A stretch of 64,000 bases of DNA from Bog-756 sp963704615 (GTDB lineage Bacteria; Actinomycetota; Acidimicrobiia; Acidimicrobiales; RAAP-2), in NCBI GenBank assembly GCA_963704615.1, contig OY969923.1:4038736-4102735 (forward strand). The letters are read 5' to 3'. Made by a program: the position numbers and the translations under genes. Below, piece after piece: positions 62,061 to 64,000 of this stretch (position 1 is its first letter; each line of letters opens with the position of its first letter). A model generated the notes under the pieces. The model was not told the origin of the DNA. It ran no database searches and saw only the letters and a program-made list of their open reading frames with translations.

Positions 62061-63064
62061 ATGAGAGCGATGAATCTGAAGGGGAGAAGCCTCCTCAAGG
62101 AAGCGGACTTCACCAAGTTCGAGTTTCTCTACCTGGTCGACCTGGCCGAGGAGCTGCGACAGGAGAAGCGGCTCGGCTCCGAGCGCCAGCGGATGATCGG
62201 GCGAAACATTGCGCTCATCTTCGAGAAGGCCTCGACCCGGACCCGGTCTGCATTCGAGGTGGCCGCCCACGACCAGGGGGCTCACGTCACCTATCTGGGA
62301 CCGGAAGAGTCGCACATCGGCCACAAGGAAACCATGAAGGACACTGCGCGGGTCCTGGGTCGGATGTTCGACGGCATCGAGTACCGAGGCTTCTCTCAGG
62401 AGACCGTGGAGGTTCTGGCACGGTTCGCCGGAGTCCCGGTATGGAATGGTCTAACCGACCAGTGGCATCCTACGCAGATGTTGGCCGACGTACTTACCAT
62501 GCGCGACCACTCCCAAAAGCCGCTCGAGCGGGTGGCTCTGTGCTACGTGGGAGACGCCAGCAACAACACGGCAAACTCACTGCTGGTGACCGGTGCCCTC
62601 CTGGGGATGGACGTCCGGATCGCTGGTCCAGAGGCGCTGCTTCCGTCAGCGACCGTGCAGGCATGGCCAATGAGCTGGGGGTCAAGTCTGATGCCCGGAT
62701 CACGATCGGTGAAGACGCGCTCGCTTCCGTCGCCGGTGCCGATTTTGTCTATACCGACGTCTGGGTCTCGATGGGAGAGCCGGCAGCCGACTGGGATGAG
62801 CGGATCGATGAGATGCTCCCCTATCAGGTCAATGCCGAGCTGATGGCGGCAACGGGAAATCCCGACGCCAAGTTCATGCACTGCCTTCCCGCCATACACA
62901 ACTCCGATACCGAATTGGGGAGACAGCTCTTCGACAAGTGGGGTCTCACCGCCCTCGAGGTGACCGACGAGGTCTTCGAGTCTTCCGCATCGATCGTCTT
63001 CGACCAGGCGGAGAACCGCCTCCACACCATCAAGGCGGCCATGGTCGCCATGGTCGGCGATTGA
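62061..63064 (+). CDS. arcB: Catabolic ornithine carbamoyltransferase, frameshifted as read
   Basis: The carbamoyl-phosphate loop is in EKASTRTRSAFEVAAHDQGA, followed by HIGHKETMKDTARVLGRMFD, NGLTDQWHPTQMLADVLTM (ornithine side) and, after the break, FVYTDVWVSMGE and FMHCLPAIHNSD (H-C-L-P). A base is missing near 62661 (length 3n+2). The full product would be 334 residues, as usual. It splits citrulline with phosphate into ornithine and carbamoyl phosphate in the ADI pathway. Confidence 0.88.
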
Positions 63065-63065
63065 C

Positions 63066-64000
63066 ATGCGACTCGTTGTAGCACTGGGAGGAAACGCTCT
63101 ACTGGAGCGTGGGGAGACACCACTCGCCGAGGTCCAAGAGAAGCACGTTCTCATTGCCGTTGACGCCCTGGCCCCGTTAGCCCGCGATCATGATCTGGTC
63201 ATCACTCACGGCAACGGGCCCCAGGTCGGCCTGTTGGCACTCGAGAGCGCGAGCGATCCCGTTCTTCCGCACCCCTATCCATTCGACGTCTTGGGCGCTC
63301 AGACCCAGGGGATGATCGGCTACTTCCTATTGCAAGCATTCGAGAACGCCCTACCAGGACAGACGCGTGGTGAGCCTGATCTGTCAGACACTGGTGGCTT
63401 CCGATGACCCTGCGTTCGCGCATCCGACCAAGTTCGTCGGCCCGATCTACAGCGAAGAGGAAGGGAAGCGTCTCGCACGGCTGCGTGGATGGGAGATCCG
63501 GCCGGACGGAGAAGCGTGGCGACGGGTGGTGGCCTCCCCCGAGCCACAGGCCCTCATTGAGATCTCAACCATTCGCATGCTGTTAGCCGACGGATCAGTG
63601 GCTATCTGTGCCGGGGGTGGAGGGATACCGGTGTGCCGCAACATAGATGGGGCGTTACGTGGCGTCGAGGCAGTGGTGGACAAGGATCTGACGGCTGCCT
63701 TACTGGCCCGCGAGCTCGATGCAGATGCCCTTTTGCTGCTCACCGACGTGGCCGGTATCGAGCGCGATTTCGGCACCGAATCGGCCCAGGTGATCCGGAC
63801 CACCAATCCCAAGGCGCTTCGGGAGATGAACTTCCCGGCCGGGTCGATGGGCCCCAAGGTTGAAGCTGTCTGTCGGTTCGTGGAAACAACAGGCAAGCAA
63901 GCCATGATCGGCCGGCTTGAGGACGCTCTCGAGCTGATCGAGGGAAGCGGGGGACCCTCGTGGAGCCGGTTGATCATGAGATCTGCCAAATTCGATGATT
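63066..64000 (+). CDS. arcC: Carbamate kinase, frameshifted and running to the window edge
   Basis: ATG 63066 directly follows the arcB stop. VVALGGNALLERGETPL and VITHGNGPQVGLLALES are the amino-kinase motifs. An extra base near 63365 breaks the frame; the next gives VVSLICQTLVASDDPAFAHP, ICAGGGGIPVCRN and AVVDKDLTAALLARELDADA. Near the edge, after LEDALELIEGSG, the frame is uncertain around a G5 run (63949-63953). One alternative frame ends at TGA 63996-63998. The enzyme makes ATP from carbamoyl phosphate and ADP, the energy step of the pathway. Confidence 0.87.

Noticed and set aside
1..64000. CRISPR arrays, rRNA genes, complete tRNAs and insertion sequences
   Set aside because: No regular direct-repeat arrays, rRNA-like stretches, full cloverleafs or transposase motifs were recognised by eye. 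Only the tRNA-Thr 3' fragment was found.

Overview
High-G+C actinobacterial DNA, most likely a member of the Acidimicrobiia or a close relative. The evidence is indirect: a DrrAB-type exporter, a DUF2510 protein, a near-perfect DevR (DosR) ortholog, and a secreted protein built from GYWLV/DGGVF-type propeller repeats that are common in that class. No rRNA, complete tRNA or CRISPR array was seen.

Layout. 1-23 kb is a loosely organised chromosomal stretch: a TetR-controlled DrrAB exporter, VOC, SRPBCC, GNAT and sulfotransferase enzymes, a secreted GH5 glycosidase, a small glycan group (GT2, sugar-epimerase-like cupin, DxD glycosyltransferase), the propeller-repeat protein, an EAL phosphodiesterase, a Ca2+/Na+ exchanger, a deacetylase and a thioesterase-like protein. 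23.4-25 kb is a recombination scar holding a PRC-barrel gene fused in frame to a relic of a type II NADH dehydrogenase, the 3' half of a tRNA-Thr, and the amino end of a PadR regulator. 25-36 kb is a redox/cell-envelope cluster: a kelch/propeller membrane protein, a DUF6069-like protein, a phosphodiester glycosidase, an OmpR/EnvZ-type two-component pair, and a five-gene overlapping operon (small membrane protein, ApbE, ferric-reductase-like protein, NuoF-like protein, ferredoxin). Four promoters in this cluster share an 11-bp-spaced direct repeat in the same orientation, which I read as the operator of the local response regulator.

36-64 kb is an energy-stress island. It carries a Rieske-less cytochrome b operon, a zinc alcohol dehydrogenase, PPK2, four PPOX-fold (pyridoxamine-phosphate-oxidase-like) proteins, two double-domain universal stress proteins, acetate kinase and phosphoketolase, a DevR/DevS pair, and a complete arginine deiminase operon (arcD-arcA-arcB-arcC). 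Five promoters contain sequences like the mycobacterial DosR box (GGGACTTTNGNCCC), mostly 50-85 bases before the start codon. The likely reading is a DosR-type hypoxia/dormancy regulon in which arginine fermentation and the phosphoketolase-acetate kinase route make ATP without respiration.

A technical feature runs through the window. At least eight genes are interrupted by single-base frameshifts although both halves remain well conserved, including phosphoketolase, devS, arcA (two compensating shifts), arcB and arcC. Assembly error is the simplest explanation. I give these genes full-span coordinates and mark the shift.
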